This document shows positions 44,301 to 57,400 of a stretch of DNA of 64,000 bases, in pieces. Position numbers and translations under genes: made by a program. The notes under the pieces were generated by a model that was not told the DNA's origin, did no database searches, and saw only the letters and a list, made by a program, of their open reading frames with translations. Source of the DNA: Chromera velia (taxonomy: Eukaryota > Sar > Chromeraceae). The first letter of the stretch is position 1, and each line of letters opens with the position of its first letter. The DNA is taken from the NCBI GenBank assembly GCA_018398765.1, contig JAHBMJ010005793.1, forward strand, positions 1-64,000, given 5' to 3'.

Positions 44301-44760
44301 CTCCACTTGGAACATGGCCTCGACTTCGAAGTTCGGGAGGTTGTAGTCCTGGTCTCCGCACTGGTTCACGACAAAAGCCGTGGGGGCATGGTCTAGGAGA
44401 CGGCGTTTGCCTGTGTCTGTCTCCACAGGGATGTTCAAGACAGAGGGCTCAGGCTCGACTATCTCCACTGTGGGAGTGAAGACGTTGTTGACGGTGATCT
44501 GGAAGATGCCGGTCGTTGTACCGCAGGTTGTTGCCTCGCACTCGATCACGAACATCTTCATGGGGTTTGAAAATGGGAAGAGGGCAGCCTGCTCCAGTCC
44601 GACAGGCGGGGGGTTGGTGGAGTCACAGGTGAGGCACCGACAGGTCGGGAGTACACCTGTAGACAGTCATCAATCAGACACATATCAATACATATGTGCG
44701 CACACACACACATACACACACACACACACACACAGACACACACACGCACACACAGTTACA

Positions 44761-44800
<40 letters not shown>

Positions 44801-46003
44801 TGCACATACCGAGACGCACGCCCATTTGCACACATTCGCAGACAGAGAAGACAAAAGTGGGACCTCTGGGTTTCCAGAAGTATTGGTCAGTGGTTTCAAG
44901 GAATGAATCAAATAGACAGTCAGACAGAGAAACAGGGGCAACAAAAACGAGAAGAGAAAAATAGACAGAACCATGCACGCAGCGAGCAAGCCAAGCAGTG
45001 CACTTACCAGGAGATGAGGTCACAGGAGATGTGTACACACACATAGCGGTACCGGAGTCGGGGACGTTGCAAGTTTCGCACTCGAAGTCTCCTGGCAAGT
45101 TCAACTCAGGTGTCTGTTCATCCAATACAGTGATGGTGAACTTCTCCTCTGTCGTGCAGGAGGTCAACATGTCATCGATGGCAGTAACGGTCACCTTGGT
45201 CTCCCCGGGCGGGAATGTGCCGCCATCAACCAGGACGTTGGGGACGCCGCCAGAAGGCACGGGGGCAGTTTCGAAGGACAAAGTGCTGCCGGCGGAGGAG
45301 CTGATTGACTTCCTGTCCCCGTGGCTGTCCTCCCAAAGGAAGTCGACAGGCGCAGAGTCGCATGTGTTGTCGAACCTGTTGTTGGGCAGATGGGAGATCG
45401 TGGGGGTCTTGTCGACCACATCTACTGTGACGGTCTGTACGGTAGTCAGCGTCCTCGTTCCGCACATCTCTGTGACTGTGCATTCGACGACGCTGCGACC
45501 AACAGGGAAGGGGAAGGCGAGTGTGAGGCTGTCAAAGACCTTAAGGTGACCTGATCCGTCGTCGAGCGTGCAGTCGAGACTGTCTGCTCCTGGGGACGTA
45601 ATCTGCAGGTCAAAGTCTGAAGTCTCGTCTGCCCCGCAGACAAGCAGAGGTTCTTCGGGAGGCACGCTGGTGATCACGGGACTGTTCACGCTCTCGACTG
45701 TCACAGGGAATGAGATCGGGAGGCTGTCCTCGCAGGCTGTGGCGATGCACGTGATGACGTACTCGCCCGGCAAGAAGTCGTCCCCGCTGATGCCGACCTC
45801 AGTCTCTGTGCCGTCAAGCACGCAGGTGATGGTGGCGTCAAAGGGAGAGGCGACGATTTGCGGCCAGGTGACGTGCACCGTCTGTCCCGGAGGCAGGTTG
45901 CAGACTGTCTTCACCACTCCATCGAACGGGTAGCCGCTCTGAGGGATCTGCACACTCACTCAAGTATAAGCAGACAGACGTATATACTTTAGTGTGACCA
46001 CAG

Positions 46004-46043
<40 letters not shown>

Positions 46044-49000
46044 CGAGGAGCCGCACGGAGCCGGAACTGACAGCTCGGAGACAAAAACAATTCTGTGCCT
46101 CTCAAACAAAATGCGTTTGTATGCTCCTCAGCAACTCACGCCACACCAATGAATGCGGAAAGGCACTACGGTGAACGCACAACGCACGGTCGGAAGGCAA
46201 TTGAAGTGCAGACTGCTGGCCGGACTAAGTCTTCTAGACTCACTGCAGCACGCAAGGCCGTGCAGGCACTGACCTCAGGGGTCGGATCTGGGATGACGTT
46301 CAGGGTGAACTGAGTGATCGTGGTGCAGTCTGAGATTCCGCTGTCGGCCAGAGGCAAGGCTGTGCACTGGATCACGTGTGTGCCTGCAGTGAACGTTCCC
46401 CCCATGCTCACGTCCTGCATAGCGTTGGAGAGGTCCACGCACTGGAACCTGTCCGCAGATGCGGGATCCTCCATGATCGGGTTTCCGAAGAACTCTGCCC
46501 AGAGGAGGGTCGCAGGGGCCTCGCCGCATGTAGTCGCTTCGAAGACCGAGTTCTGAATCATACAGGCACAGTCAGAAAGAAAGCGGGAAAAAAACACGGT
46601 CAACTGTCAAATCTCGGCAAAAATTAGGAACCGAACAGTGATCTTTCACCCTTTCGTCTTTCTTTCGATCAGCATGCGCAAGGTATCAATCAATCAAGCA
46701 ACCTGGAGAACCTTCTGTCCAAGAGATTCGTGCACAGTCCGAGCATTGACTAGCTACAAACAGACTTAGAGATTTCATCCGGGACTGTTTGTCTTAGAAA
46801 ACCCCTGACCGACTAACTAACTGACTGACTGACGTCTTTGGGGACCCAAGCGAATGCGGGAGTGACGTCGATGACCTGGACGTCGAAGGTGTCAGAGAAA
46901 GACCCACACGCGTTGCTCACAGTGCACTCGACGACGGTTGTGCCGATCGAGAACATGCCGCCTGCATTCATTCAATCACGCAAGTTACACACACTCATTC
47001 ATCCGTACACTGATTCATGCACGTACTTGGACACTGATCGATAGACGACCATGCATCATCAGCTGATTCCATGCTCAGGAATGAGGAAAGATCGAGTACA
47101 GCATATATCGAGAGGCCTATGGACTTCCTTTCCCGCTGGATGTCATACCATTCATATTACTCTCCGAAGCCCAACTGACTGACTGACTGACTGACTGACT
47201 GACTGACTGTGTGACTGACCTGTCGGGCTCACGGTGCTGGTGGCGTCTGACGGCACCTTCTTGCATGTGATCTCCCGGGGAAGGCGTGTGTCTCCAAGCA
47301 CTCCCTCGTCGTCGGGCGCCGTGACAGAGTAGGAGACAGAGACGGGTGAGATTGCACAGGTATTCTGAATGACGGGACTGGAGGGGACGGTGATTTCGGA
47401 AGGAGAGGAGAGGTCCTGGACAGTAAGGATGAAGGTGTCCATATCAGACTCCTCGCCGCAGCCCTGCACAGTGCAGGTGATCTCTGTTACACCTGCTGCA
47501 AACAGACCGCCGGAGAGACCCACATTCCCGTCCTCAAGAATGACCGGTCGGCCCTCATCAGCTGCATAGACGACCAGGCCGTTCTCTTCGTAGTTGGGCT
47601 GGATGTGCACGTCTGTCGCGACACACACAGGCTTCACCCCCATGTCACTCGATGTGACCTGCTCGAAGGAAATCTCTGTCACCGAAGCGTCGCATGTCTT
47701 CACAGTCTTGTCGCTGGGCACGCTGACGGTCGGATTCACGATGTTGTTCACAGTAACCTGCAGCGGAACCCCAATGATGAGAATGATGCATGGGAGAGAA
47801 AATGTTAGATCGAGGAGAAAGATCCATTCGAAACTCTGACGAAAAGAGAGACGTACAATTAATGCTTCTTTCAAACAGGCAACTAAGGGTTTGGAGGGAT
47901 TGAGGGAACAAGACAACGCATGCGAATGGAAGGACAGAGAGAGAGAAGCAACCATGGAGAAAACAGACGCAAGCCAATTGAATAATTCGACTCACAGAGA
48001 ATCCATCAGTAGTCATGCAGGTTGTGGTAGAGCTTCCCGGAGCGTTCACGTTCGTCTCGACGCGTGTAGCCTCGCACATCACATCGTATGTGATGGGGGG
48101 GTCTCCCACGACTGGGGCATGGAAGGTGCCTCCTGCCTCGAAGCCTGGCGTCATATCAACAGTGCACACCAGAGTGCCGTCGGAGGTGACCGTGTAATCG
48201 TCGCTCGTCAGGACCAGGGGATCGGGAGGGCACACCTGCATGCATGCGTTCATACGTAGTGCACGACGCAAGTGTCCATCCACATTTCATGAATGGAAAC
48301 ACGCATTCGCTCGTTTTTCATCTCGACTCTTTCGGCTTAAATAAGACGCAAGCAGAATGATCCTTGAAACTGAATCAGTTAGCGAAGAGGGATGCACAAA
48401 TTCAAAGGAGGGATAGAACAAGTCAGGAAGAACACCAATTTCCTTTGACCACACTGACGGCCCCAAAACAACCCTAGCTCGGCATTTATGTGCTCGTGTA
48501 TGTGTGTGCGGCAGACACGCAGTGCATCTTTGATCCTGAACAAACAAAAACACGCAAGCATGCAGAGCACAAGATGACTGACGGCCTCAACGAAGTCCTC
48601 CGGGATTCCGCTGATTGTCGGGTCTGCGTTGAGGAGCGTCAGCGTGAACTCGAGGTGGTCTGCGTCTCCGCACTCGTTGCTGGCAGTGCAGATGATCTTG
48701 TTCGTGCTTCCGAGCCTGCGCTCGCGTGCATGCATGAAACCAGCCGCATCTAACCTTAGGTGATGCCAGGGAGGGACGAAGAATTTTGTGACAGACAAAT
48801 AACGTAAAGGGACATAAAGGAGGGCACAGGAGATGTTTTCATCTGATTGTCAGATCAAATCTATTGGGAGATAGGAGTGAAAGCCGAGAAGGGGAGGTGC
48901 TCTAGCAACCTAGACTGCAGTGATTCATGTTCATTGACTCACATCACGGTCGCTTGGTTGAATTCCATTCCATTGGGCGTCAGCAGAGTGCCTGCAGGCT

Positions 49001-52000
49001 CCTGCTCGCACTGGAAGGTGGAGGCGCCCATGAAGGAGACCGGTGGTGTCCAGGTGACGGTGTACGGATTGGAAGAAGAACTTCCGCAGATGTACTGCAC
49101 CCGTTGTGCTCCTGGAGGCCCTCCTGCGATGGTGGGTCTGTTGGTGTTGACGACGTTGACGATGAAGGTGAGTTCCTCGCTCGTGTTCGTCTCACATGTC
49201 GTGGCTGTGCATGTGACGGTCGTCATCCCCTCAGAGAAGCTGCCGCCCTCGAGACCGACCGGGACTCCGTTGGCCATGCAGACGATGTTCGCAAAGTCGT
49301 CAGTGGCAGTCACAGGCGCAGGGTAAGTGACAGTTGCCATCTCAGCAGCTCCAAGGTTGCACACGGGGAAGAAGAGTGTGCACGGGACCCCGTCTGAGGG
49401 GGGTGTGCAGGGTCCGATGACCTCAGGTGCTTCTTCCTCCAAGACGGTGATCTTGAACTCTTTGGAGGCTCCTGCGCACCCTCCAGAGGTTTCAGCCTCG
49501 CAGGTGACCTTCCACACGCCGGGGCCGAGCTGCAACCCCAAGGGATTAGAACGGAAGGCAAAAGAAACTTCGTGGAGATGCGGCAGAAAAGAAGTGAGAC
49601 AAATGAGGAGAAGAAGAAGACAAAGCAGCAAGCCACGCAGAGAGAAGACTGGTCGTAAATGTGAGGATAACACCACGCTAAGAGAAGACATTGATAGAAC
49701 AGCAGCATATTTGTTTTCTGATCGAATTCACAACGAAAGTAAACGAAGGCCATGCAACCAAGACTACATACAGGTCGTCTGACTGACCGTCACTCCTGTG
49801 GGTGAAACAGGCACATCGGGAGCGGCCTCGTCGTGTCTCACTGCCGTGCACACCGGTGTGATGCTCTCGGAGACCTGTACGACGGTGATCTCATTCTGGA
49901 AGGTGATGTCCACCTGCTCGCCTCCGCATGAGGTGACTGTGATGTCGTCAGGGATGTTCATGATGACAGGGGTGAGATCAACGATCTCGACAGTGAACTC
50001 CTTACTGTGCTTGCCGCACTCGTTCTGTGCAGTGCAGACGATGGTGGAGACTTCCGAGAGGGGAAACTGGCCGCCGTTGACGTCCACCGCCACGCCTCCG
50101 TCGGGAGAGCTGCAGGTCACGGACGTCCCCTCTGCATCCGCCGGCATGAACTCGCCGGGATCGCAGAAGTCGCTCACCCACAGGTAGTTGTCGTCGCCTG
50201 CGGGGGGGATCAGGGAGGGCAGATCAGAGAAAGGAGGTGTAGAGAGACACCAAACCGAGAAAGAAGAGGGAGAAGAGGAACCTTCTTGGTTCTTCTCCGG
50301 GTTCAAGAGAGTGGGTGAAGGAGGAAAAAGAGAAAAAAAGGGGGAGGTCAGTTAGAATCAAAAGCAGAACGATAGACAAGAGCCACCGACTGACTGCACG
50401 TGGAGCTGCACAGCTCTCCGGTAGTCCCCAGTTCTGCGGCAGAGCAGATCTGCATCGTTGGTGCGCAGAAGGTGAAGGCATCGTTCCAGGTCTTCTCGGG
50501 ACTGCAGACAGTCATGGGGCCTACACCGGGGCAGCACGCGTGCAGGTTCGTTTCGGCTTCGGGACCCGAGCGGCGTTCGCATCGTTTGACACCATCTGCC
50601 CGATCGGCAGAGCAGCCAGGCACCACCTCTCTGAACTGGTTTTGTCTCTCCGACAGGAATGTCACTGTGGTCAGTGCATTTCCACAGACTTCCTTCTTCA
50701 CTCGGAAAGGGACAATGGGGGTCGGCTTGAGGTTCTTTGACACGTGTACGACGAGAACGACACTGGTCTCTGTGCCATCGCACTGAGTGACGAAGCACCG
50801 GACACTGGATTTGCCCTCCGGGAACTCCCCGCCCGCCAGGCCGATCATATCGTTCGTGGGAGCGACGCCGGGGCCCTCATAGTTTGAGAGCTCGCAGACG
50901 GGCGGTGTGAGGGTTGTGGAAGGGGTCGTGGTGACAACCCAAGAGACCGACTTTGTGGTCTCATCGTCGCAGATCTGCAGAAGGCAGTACGTATCAGGAA
51001 GAGACTTTGGGTCCATTTGAAACATCAATTGATGAGCAAAGTGTTGGGTTGAATTCCGTTTTTTCAAAGAACGGAGAGCACACAAGCAAAGACGGAAAGA
51101 ATTGAAACCAGGAAAACGAGAGAAACAAGCCAAGTCAAAAAAAAAAAAAAACAATTAACCCTTGACTGACCAGCTCGTCGAAGTTTTGGGGGCTCACGTC
51201 GATGGTCACGGTCGGCTTTGAGCTCACAGTCACATGGAACACCGCAGTGTCGGAGTCGCACTCTCCCTCTTCCATAAACACGAGGTCTCCGTCATGGACA
51301 AGCCACTCATCTCTCACCGTGATCTGATTCTCGAATCCAGGTTGGAACACCTGACACCGTGAATTGGGCAGTTCACCACCGAGATCGTTCAGCGAGCTGA
51401 CGGCACAGACGTCGGACCCGTGCAGAACCGGGCCGCCGTGTCCCATGAAATCGGGGTTCGAGGCAGTGCATGAGATCGTGTACTTGTACCCGGCGCCACC
51501 GGGGGGGCCTGGCACAAACACTCCTCCGGTCTCGAAGGAGAATTCCTCTCCTCCCACAGGATCGCACGAGCCGGGGCCGACGGGAGTGCACATGCACGTG
51601 ATTGTTCCCTCAACATCGGACAGATTGTCTGCTCCGATGATGGTGGGATTTCCCTTCAGGTCGGTCCAAGAAAGCGTGTAGGGATCAGTGTCACAGCTCA
51701 TTGCACTCTGGTCGTGCGGCACACCCGTGAGGATGGGCTTGTTGGAAACGACGTTGATGACGGCCGTGTCGGTCGCGTCGGGACACTTCCCGTTGGAGGC
51801 CACACACTGAATTGTCGTCTTGGTACCCACGATGAAGGAGTTTGGCACGCTTGTGTCAAGAATCGCTCCACCATTCTCGTCCACAAATTTACACTCCAGA
51901 GTGACGGGCTCGGATCCTCCTGTCACGACAGGAATGAAAATGTTGTCGGGTCCAGAAGTCATCACTCCGTCAAGCAAGCAGCGAGGATATTGGGGGTCCT

Positions 52001-53018
52001 CCATGATCATCACTGTGGGACTGCGGAAGACCGGCACTCTGACAACGAAGGTGGCACTTGTCTCCTCGTCGTTGCATCCGATGGCTGTGCACTTGATGGC
52101 GAAGTCGCCCTCGGGATATCTGTCGCCACTCACACCCACCATTGTGCCAACCTGCAGTGAGGGAATTGAAAAGAAGGGCATTGTGCCTCTTCCCGCGCAG
52201 AGCTTGAGGTGAAAAACGAGAGTGAATGGGAGTAAGTGAGTGGCAAGGAGCCGACAGACCCAGATCAGATATACAGACAGAGAGAAAGAAAAAGGGCACA
52301 GTTTGTGACACAGACAGACAAACGGCAGAGAGAGACACATCCACTACTCAAGAGAGTGTTCCTGCTGTCAGAACTTCGGATCTGGTTGGCAGGGTTTTCA
52401 GAAATCCACTCAGCAAGATGAAAAACAAATCCAGCAATGGACCTCGCGTTTACACGTGCATGCATGGACTGTGACTGACAGGCAAGAGTGTGGGGTTGGT
52501 GCTTCTCATGACGGAGCATTCGACGTCAATGGTCGGGTCTCCTGCAGTCACTTCAGGGTGTGTGATGTCGACGTATCCGTTTGCGGGCAGGTCGCAGATT
52601 GTCTCGAGAGGCAGGACGTCGGCGGTCGGCACAATGATCTCGTTGTGGATCACAATCGCGTCGAACGATCTGCACAGAGAGGGAGAGAGATGAAGAAGTT
52701 AAATAACAGGTTCACACACAGATTCTATATTTGCCTTGTGGCCTTTTCATTTTCTCCCGGTAAAACCTTTAAACCAAGAAAACCAAACCGGTAAAACCTT
52801 TAAAACAAATGAACGAGACGACAGGCAAACAGACAAAAGAAAGTCTCACAGCATCCAAAAAGAGGAGAAGAACGAAGAGTGCAGAACCTGGGATGGGATA
52901 GCAATCAGCAGAAAACACATGCAGATACAAACAAACAGCCGGAAGTTGTTCTGGCAAATGCTCTCGGTGTCTAAGCGCCTCGCTCGATACTTCCATCAAC
53001 GTGTCACACCCCCACGTG

Positions 53019-53060
<42 letters not shown>

Positions 53061-54427
53061 CCCATTCCTTCCTTAAATCTCGTTGACTCACGCTGTGGCG
53101 GTGCAGCCAGAGGCTTCGTCCATTGCAGTGCAGATGACGGTGGAAACTCCCACCGGGTCTCCCGAGGGAAAGGTTCCGCCAAACGTGACATCATTGCCGT
53201 CGAAAACACAGATATTGGTGTCGGGGTCGATACCGGGGACTGGTGGAATTTGACCGTTGATGGTGATTGGGAACGGATACTCGATCTGCACGGGATCGCC
53301 GCTGCACGAACGTCCCGCCACCACTGGTGGGACGACAAAATCGGGAGCGGGGTCGGTGAGGGTGACCTTGAAGGTCTTCGTGTCAGAGCCACAGGGGTTG
53401 GTGACGGTGCATTGCACAACGGTGGTCAGACCCTCCCGTCCCCCCACCTTGAAGGATCCGCCGGTTGGTCCAACAACGGCTGCAGGCTCCCCGAGAGAGA
53501 TGCAGGTCACTCCTGACGCGTCAGCCTTCATAGACGTGACTGAGTAGCTGACAGAAACCATCTGGCCCTCCATGCCGCACTTCTCCAGAGAAATGTCTGA
53601 TGGCACGATGACAGTGGGAGGACCGTCGAGAGTCGTGAGGGTTTCCTCGTCGGTGGCGTGGCAGTTCGGGAGGACAGTGGAACTGGCAACACACGAGAGG
53701 GTGTTGGCACCCTCCTGCAGTGTCAGCTGACTGTTGCTACCGGGTTGACAGAGAAGTTTGGCATCTGAAGGGTCCACCACTGGGGTGAAGCCAACGATCT
53801 CTCCGGGACAGTAGCCGTCTGCGAGATCGGGGGCATCAATTGCCGTGATGTCGATGGTTGGTTGTCGCGAGGTCACAGTGACGGTCCATGTAATGTCGCG
53901 AGTGCATTCGTTGTCGGCCAGAGAGGCTGCTGTGCACAGGACAGTCACCCCACCAGGGGCGTTCGGACTGAAGACGCCGTGTCCAGCACCCAGCATGTCG
54001 TCGCTCCGCGAGACACAGTCGTCAAGGTAGGCGGCGCCACCGGGAGTAACGGGGACGGGGAATGTGACCTTGATGGTGTCTTCGAGCAGGCACACGTCGC
54101 GCTCCTCCATGGCGTTCACAATATCGGGGGGGCGGATGTCTCTCACCTGAAGGGAAAGGGAGAAGCCAGCAGGAAATGCATACAAAAAGGAAGAGAGGCA
54201 CCCAATGGAGTAACTGGTGTCCGGGGTTTTCCTTTGGATCTCATGTGCTCCGCTTCCAGAAATGGAACAAGCTAGTGAGATTGACCGAAGAGATGCGAAA
54301 GGTCATTGAGACATGCCGAAGTACTTTGAGCGAAACAGAAAAGAGCGAAGCACAAGTGCCGAAACAGAAACATCTTCATCCACAGTATACACGAACGCGA
54401 ACGCGAACGCAAACGAAGACAAACACG

Positions 54428-54465
<38 letters not shown>

Positions 54466-57400
54466 TAGAGAGAGAGAAAGAGTAGAAGTCCGTGTGTTTT
54501 CTTCAATCTCAACGATGCCTCCTGTACAGCTTCACACCCCATTCATGTCCAGGATCCCCACAAAGAAAGAAAAGTCTGCATGAAAGAGAGAATGATGCAA
54601 AGCGCAGAGAAGAGACGGACCTCCACATGCAGGTGCTCCCTGGCCGTGCATCCCATAAACGTCGCCACACATTCGATCTTGTAGGTGCCTGGGTGTTCGA
54701 AGGTTCCCGTAATATCAGGATCATACGACGAGATGTCACCCAGACGCCGGACGTTGATATTCCGGACAATGTCAAATCCAGAATTAGGACCGCCTGTGCC
54801 GTTGTCATCTCCTACCTCCGTGCACACGAGGGTGCTCATCTCAGGCATGGCGGAGACGCTGTACGGCACAACTGCAGGTCTCGGGGGGTCAATGCCTTTG
54901 CAAGTGTCTGCCGCATACTTCTTTGTTCCGACTGTGAGCACTGGCGTGTTGTCGATCACTGTCACGGTGAAGTGCTCGCTTGCGGATGCACCACAAGACT
55001 TCACAGTTGCTGTGCAGGTGACGACAGTTGAGCCGACTCGGAAGTTGCTTCCTCTGCACAACGCAGAAAAGGGAAAGTCCGAACTTGATTGCTAACGGCT
55101 TTCAATGAACGCATTGCACCAATACACTCTCTTGAATACATTCTTAGAGAACGGAAGACGAAGCCAGAGGACAGGCAGGTTTCTTTAGTGCGTGAATGCA
55201 CACAGAGAGAAAAGACGAAGAGGAGGAACCAAAACTTCTGGACCGAAGACGAGAAACTCACAGAAAGCACAAAATCTTGTTTTTCTCCTTTTTCTTCACT
55301 CATTCCTGTTCGATCAAAAGGCACTGGAGGGCGATCAAAGAAAGGAAATGAAGACACAAAGACAAGAGATAGTTCAAGGAAAAAAAGAAAGGGTGGCGGA
55401 CAGAACTAACAAAAGAGTGCGCCGGGAGACAGAGGAGTAGATATTAATAGCAAAAAACAGTTGCAGCTGACGAGGCAGGTTTGCAGAGGATGTCGACAAG
55501 ATCCTCCCCGGCATTGGGAAGATAAGGTTCCAACAGAACAGGGCGGCTGTATGTGACCGGCACGGCGTCTCCGTCACAAGTTGTCACTGAGATGTCGGCA
55601 GGGAACATGGTCAGGTCGAATCTTGGAGCAACACAGTCGAGAGGACACTTGTCGAGTTGGTCAGAAATGTCCACGATCGTCACTGTGATGGTCTCCATAT
55701 CCATACAGGTCTCAGCGCTGTCTGTGTTCTCGATGGTGCACTTGATCATCAACCCACCTTCGTCAGTTTCATCTGCGGTGAAGAAATCACCGTCGGGGTT
55801 GATCATTCGGACCTTGTCGGGAGCTTCGAGTGTGACGCACATCGCAAAGTCCTTACAGGACACTTCCACTCCCTCCTTTTCGCATGTCAGTCCGAGCTCA
55901 ACGAAAACAGGCACATCGTCTCCGCAGACCTCATCAGTGAGGCTGGTCGACTCTGCCTCGATAGTCACGAGCCTGTTGGTGACCGTGAGGGCGAATTCGT
56001 TCGTCACTTCACAGGACTGTGCCATGGTGGCCCCAGTAGGTGTGTACGGTGTGGTGCCTGTGCAGAGGAACTCAAACATTCCCGGTGTGCCTGGCAGCTG
56101 AGCTGGGAACATCTCTTCGTCGAGACCAACAGGATTGCCGTCCCCATCAAGGCATGAGAGGCCTGTGGTGCAAAGAGGGCAGCTGACGTCTGGGATCCAG
56201 TCAGCAGTGACCAGCTCTCTTGGATCGTCTGTGCAAGAGTCCAACAGAACGGGGTTGGGTGAAGGCACGGTGATGACAGGGGTGATGTCCATTGGGGTGA
56301 CTGTGAACTCCAAAGTGGACTCACAACCGTCGACCTCGATCGTGCACGTGACGTCTTGTTCGCCCATCAGGAGAGAATCCTCGGATGGGTCGCAGTGCAC
56401 CTTCTCGGTGGGTGTCTCTCCACCTACAAACTTTGCCATGAGGTTGTAAGACCTTGCAGTTGCCTCGTCCAGACCACAGACCTTGGGGACGTCCGCGTTC
56501 TCTGTCAGAATCACCTTGTAGTTCTTCAGAGTCACGCTGAACGAAATTTCGGTCTGGCACGTCGGCGCATCTACGTCCGTGGCTGTGCAGGTCACCGTGT
56601 CTGTGCGACTGGTCATGGCAGAAGGAAGTTCGAAAACACCTCCTGTCAGATCCCCCTTTCTGTCACAGACAATTTCGGCAGGGGTGCCCATGCCTACAGA
56701 GGGGCGAAGGAAGGTGGACTCGGCCATGATCGCCCCGCCTTCCGTACCGTCGACAATGTACGGGATGTGCTCAAGAACACCAGAACCAGAGACGCCACAG
56801 AACGGGTAATGGACGTCGGAGATGTCTTTAAAGAAGTCCGGTTTGTCCTGTTTCACCACGACGTTGAAGCTCTCAGTCTCCGTGCATGTCCCTGCATCGG
56901 AAACTGCAACTGCATTGCAAATGATCTCTGAAGTGGAGTCGGATGTGAAGAACCCACAGCTGTTGAAGTTGCATTGCTCAGATCCTGAGTTGGATGAGGC
57001 GTCGGAAGAGGTGGTGGTGCACGTGAACGCGTTGGGATCGGCGCCGATGGCCGAGATGGGTCCGTACTGAACCTTCACAGTCCCGCTTCCGCACCAGTTG
57101 AGCACAACGTCTGCCTGAGGGACCCCTTGGATCGTCGGCTGGATGGGTCTGACAATCACCTTGAAAGAGATCGGCTTTGTGCAGTCGGTGTCGTCGGTGT
57201 GCCGGATCTGGCAATCAACGATATAGGGGTCGGCTCTTCCTGGGAACATCCCGCCAACATCGTCGACAATCACGGAGGCATCTCTGACTGAACAACTGCC
57301 AGGGACCAATTCAGTCATCGGACCGAAGTCAATGCCGGCATCGAATTTGACGTGGATGACGTCAGTTGCGTCGCACACGGTCTTGGTGATGGGTCTAGTG

